Part shown: positions 22,009 to 23,330 of the stretch, in pieces | Layout: every line of letters starts with the position of its first letter | How positions within the stretch are numbered: the stretch's first letter is position 1 | Origin: Alphaproteobacteria bacterium | GTDB taxonomy: Bacteria > Pseudomonadota > Alphaproteobacteria > RF32 > UBA3637 | Reading direction: 5' to 3' | DNA: 23,330 bases | Assembly (NCBI GenBank): GCA_017414845.1 | Contig: JAFQJY010000138.1 | Location: 1-23,330, forward strand | Program-made: the position numbers and the translations under genes | The notes under the pieces: generated by a model | Told to the model about the DNA's origin: nothing | Databases searched by the model: none | The model's input: only the letters and a program-made list of their open reading frames with translations

Positions 22009-23121
22009 GTGGTAAATTTAAAGCAGAAAGAACATCGTAAAAAGAAACTGACATTTAATAACATTGAGTTGTTTTATGCGCAGACACTCTTGAAGTGGAA
22101 TATGAAGGCTCGTCTGCGTGTTTATCGGAAACTGGCCTCATTGATTAGAAACCGTTTCTCATTGATGGATGCTTTGGAACGTTTGTATGATATTGCTTCC
22201 GATAACGGCAAAAATACACATGAGGTTCTGGCAATCGCTATTGCACATTGGATGCGATCTCTTCAAAACGGTGAAAGTTTTTCCGTGGCATTACGGGGCT
22301 GGGCTCCGCAAGGCGAATTGTTGATGCTTTCTGTCGGCGATGTGGCAAATTTGGATGAGGCACTTGAAAACCTGATTATTGTTGTTGAGGGCGTCAAACG
22401 AATGAAAGAGCCTATTGTTGGTGCTTTAGCCTATCCTGCATTCCTGATGTTGATGGTGATTTTGATTGTTTGGGCAGTGGGTGCTTACATGGTTCCGCCG
22501 ATGGTGGAGGCCGTTCCTGATTTGAATTGGCGGGGACAGGCAAGAAGTTTGGTAGACTTATCGTACTGGGTGCAGGAAAATACATTCTTCCTGTTCAGTT
22601 TATTACCGATTATTTTCTCATTTATTGCCTTTACATTACCGAGGTGGAAAGGAAAAGTGCGTGTTAAATTTGATAACTTCCCGCCATGGTCATTGCACCG
22701 TATTTTAACGGGTGTGTCGTGGCTTATGAGTTTGTCGGCGTTGGTGAAAGCCGGTACGCCGGTGTCACAAGCCCTTCGTTCTTTGCGTGCGGATGCTTCG
22801 CCTTATTTGTTGACACGAATTGATAAAGCGCTTGTGTTTGTCAGTAACGGTGATAACTTGGGTGATGCACTGGCAAAGGCTGAAACGAACTTTCCGGATA
22901 AGGAAGTTGTCGGCGATTTGCAGATTTATGCCGAATTGGATAACTTCTCTGCGGCATTGGATCAGATGTCAAATGAGTGGCTGGAAGAAAGTATCCGAAC
23001 GATTGAGCAGAAAGCGGCCGTATTGAACTCCATCGCAATTTTGATTATTGCATTGGTTGTGGCATGGGTTGTTATGGGTACATTCTCTATGCAGGACCAG
23101 TTGGTCTCCGGCATGGGATAG
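22009..23121 (+). CDS. pilR: PilR-type inner-membrane platform protein (GspF/PilC family)
   Basis: 370 residues from a GTG start, with GGAGGG 4 bases upstream. Two T2SSF-type cytoplasmic helical domains (about 36-135 and 225-335) alternate with membrane segments at about 138-160, 193-211 and 343-362. The first domain carries KLASLIRNRFSLMDALERL, and YPAFL at 142-146 is the typical GspF junction motif. The second domain has LMSLSALVKAGTPVSQALRSL. It is the platform that the PilQ ATPase turns or drives, and is the last gene before a terminator. Confidence 0.93.
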   Translation: MVNLKQKEHRKKKLTFNNIELFYAQTLLKWNMKARLRVYRKLASLIRNRFSLMDALERLYDIASDNGKNTHEVLAIAIAHWMRSLQNGESFSVALRGWAPQGELLMLSVGDVANLDEALENLIIVVEGVKRMKEPIVGALAYPAFLMLMVILIVWAVGAYMVPPMVEAVPDLNWRGQARSLVDLSYWVQENTFFLFSLLPIIFSFIAFTLPRWKGKVRVKFDNFPPWSLHRILTGVSWLMSLSALVKAGTPVSQALRSLRADASPYLLTRIDKALVFVSNGDNLGDALAKAETNFPDKEVVGDLQIYAELDNFSAALDQMSNEWLEESIRTIEQKAAVLNSIAILIIALVVAWVVMGTFSMQDQLVSGMG

Positions 23122-23140
23122 TTCGCAAACTGATTAAAGG

Positions 23141-23168
23141 GCGCTCTCGTGAAATCAGAGCGCTTTTT
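23141..23168 (+). terminator. pil operon terminator
   Basis: GCGCTCT (23141-23147), 9-base loop, AGAGCGC (23157-23163), then TTTTT. It lies 20 bases after the pilR stop. Confidence 0.85.
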
Positions 23169-23170
23169 GT

Positions 23171-23199
23171 TTGACAAAGGTAAAGAAAAAGAGTAAAGT
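23171..23199 (+). promoter_or_regulatory. near-consensus promoter for the next gene
   Basis: TTGACA at 23171-23176, exactly 17 bases, TAAAGT at 23194-23199. It begins right after the pil terminator, so the next gene is transcribed separately and probably strongly. Confidence 0.75.
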
Positions 23200-23278
23200 G
23201 GAAAAATCTGAAACTCCGAAACTGCGTTTAGGGTGGATGAGGGGTTAAAGAAAAATGAAAAAGAAAGGAAATAAAAAA

Positions 23279-23330
23279 ATGGAAAAAGGCGTAACAACTA
23301 TAAGTAGAAATCCTCGCAAACCCGCAGAAA
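23279..23330 (+). CDS. N-terminus of the next gene (partial, cut by the window end)
   Basis: Frame open from ATG 23279 (MEKGVTTISRNPRKPAE) to the end, with AAAGGAA upstream. An in-frame ATG at 23255 would add MKKKGNKK. By position and strong promoter a prepilin (PilS-like) is plausible, but the visible basic residues are not enough to recognise a prepilin leader. Confidence 0.55.
   Translation, partial: MEKGVTTISRNPRKPAE

Overview
The window reads as chromosomal DNA of an A+T-rich, probably host-associated alphaproteobacterium. This is inference from gene content: a DUF2125-like envelope protein, ankyrin-repeat proteins, a VirB-type secretion cluster and an R64/TCP-like type IVb pilus operon. 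No ribosomal RNA or taxonomic marker is present, so the class assignment is tentative and the genus is unknown.

Layout. 1-4504: possible tail of an upstream gene, an ankyrin protein with a coiled-coil tail, a small unknown gene, a glucokinase with an unusual C-terminal extension followed in the same operon by a second, degenerate ankyrin protein, then a convergent DUF2125-like envelope protein. 4595-5937: a DUF1189-like membrane protein, a tRNA-Ala(CGC), and a tandem repeat that begins inside the tRNA 3' end and copies it and its terminator three times. 5938-9092: lemA, then a type II restriction-modification cassette (controller protein and nuclease in one operon, convergent adenine methyltransferase) with a recognisable C-box operator. 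9250-10519: an aromatic-biosynthesis unit, a class I DAHP synthase (aroG) preceded by a Phe/Tyr-rich leader peptide whose stop codon sits in the loop of a terminator hairpin. 10530-13715 (minus strand): virB2-virB3-virB4, with a terminator between the pilin gene and the rest. 13900-23121 (plus strand, divergent): an OmpA-like protein, a TcpQ-domain lipoprotein, PilN secretin, PilO2, PilP, PilQ ATPase and PilR platform protein. The operon ends in a terminator, followed by a near-consensus promoter and the first codons of another gene.

How the genes work together. The pil operon encodes most of an envelope-spanning type IVb pilus machine: outer-membrane secretin and accessory lipoprotein, periplasmic linkers, inner-membrane platform and cytoplasmic ATPase. 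No prepilin or prepilin peptidase lies inside the window. The virB genes encode the pilin, a small membrane subunit and the ATPase of a type IV secretion system, but no core-complex genes are nearby. Four consecutive proteins at the left edge, two of them ankyrin proteins, all end in Arg-Glu, which is worth testing as a shared C-terminal signal. The best candidates for undescribed biology are the aroG leader, the tRNA-derived repeat array, the paired pilus/secretion locus and the Arg-Glu tails.
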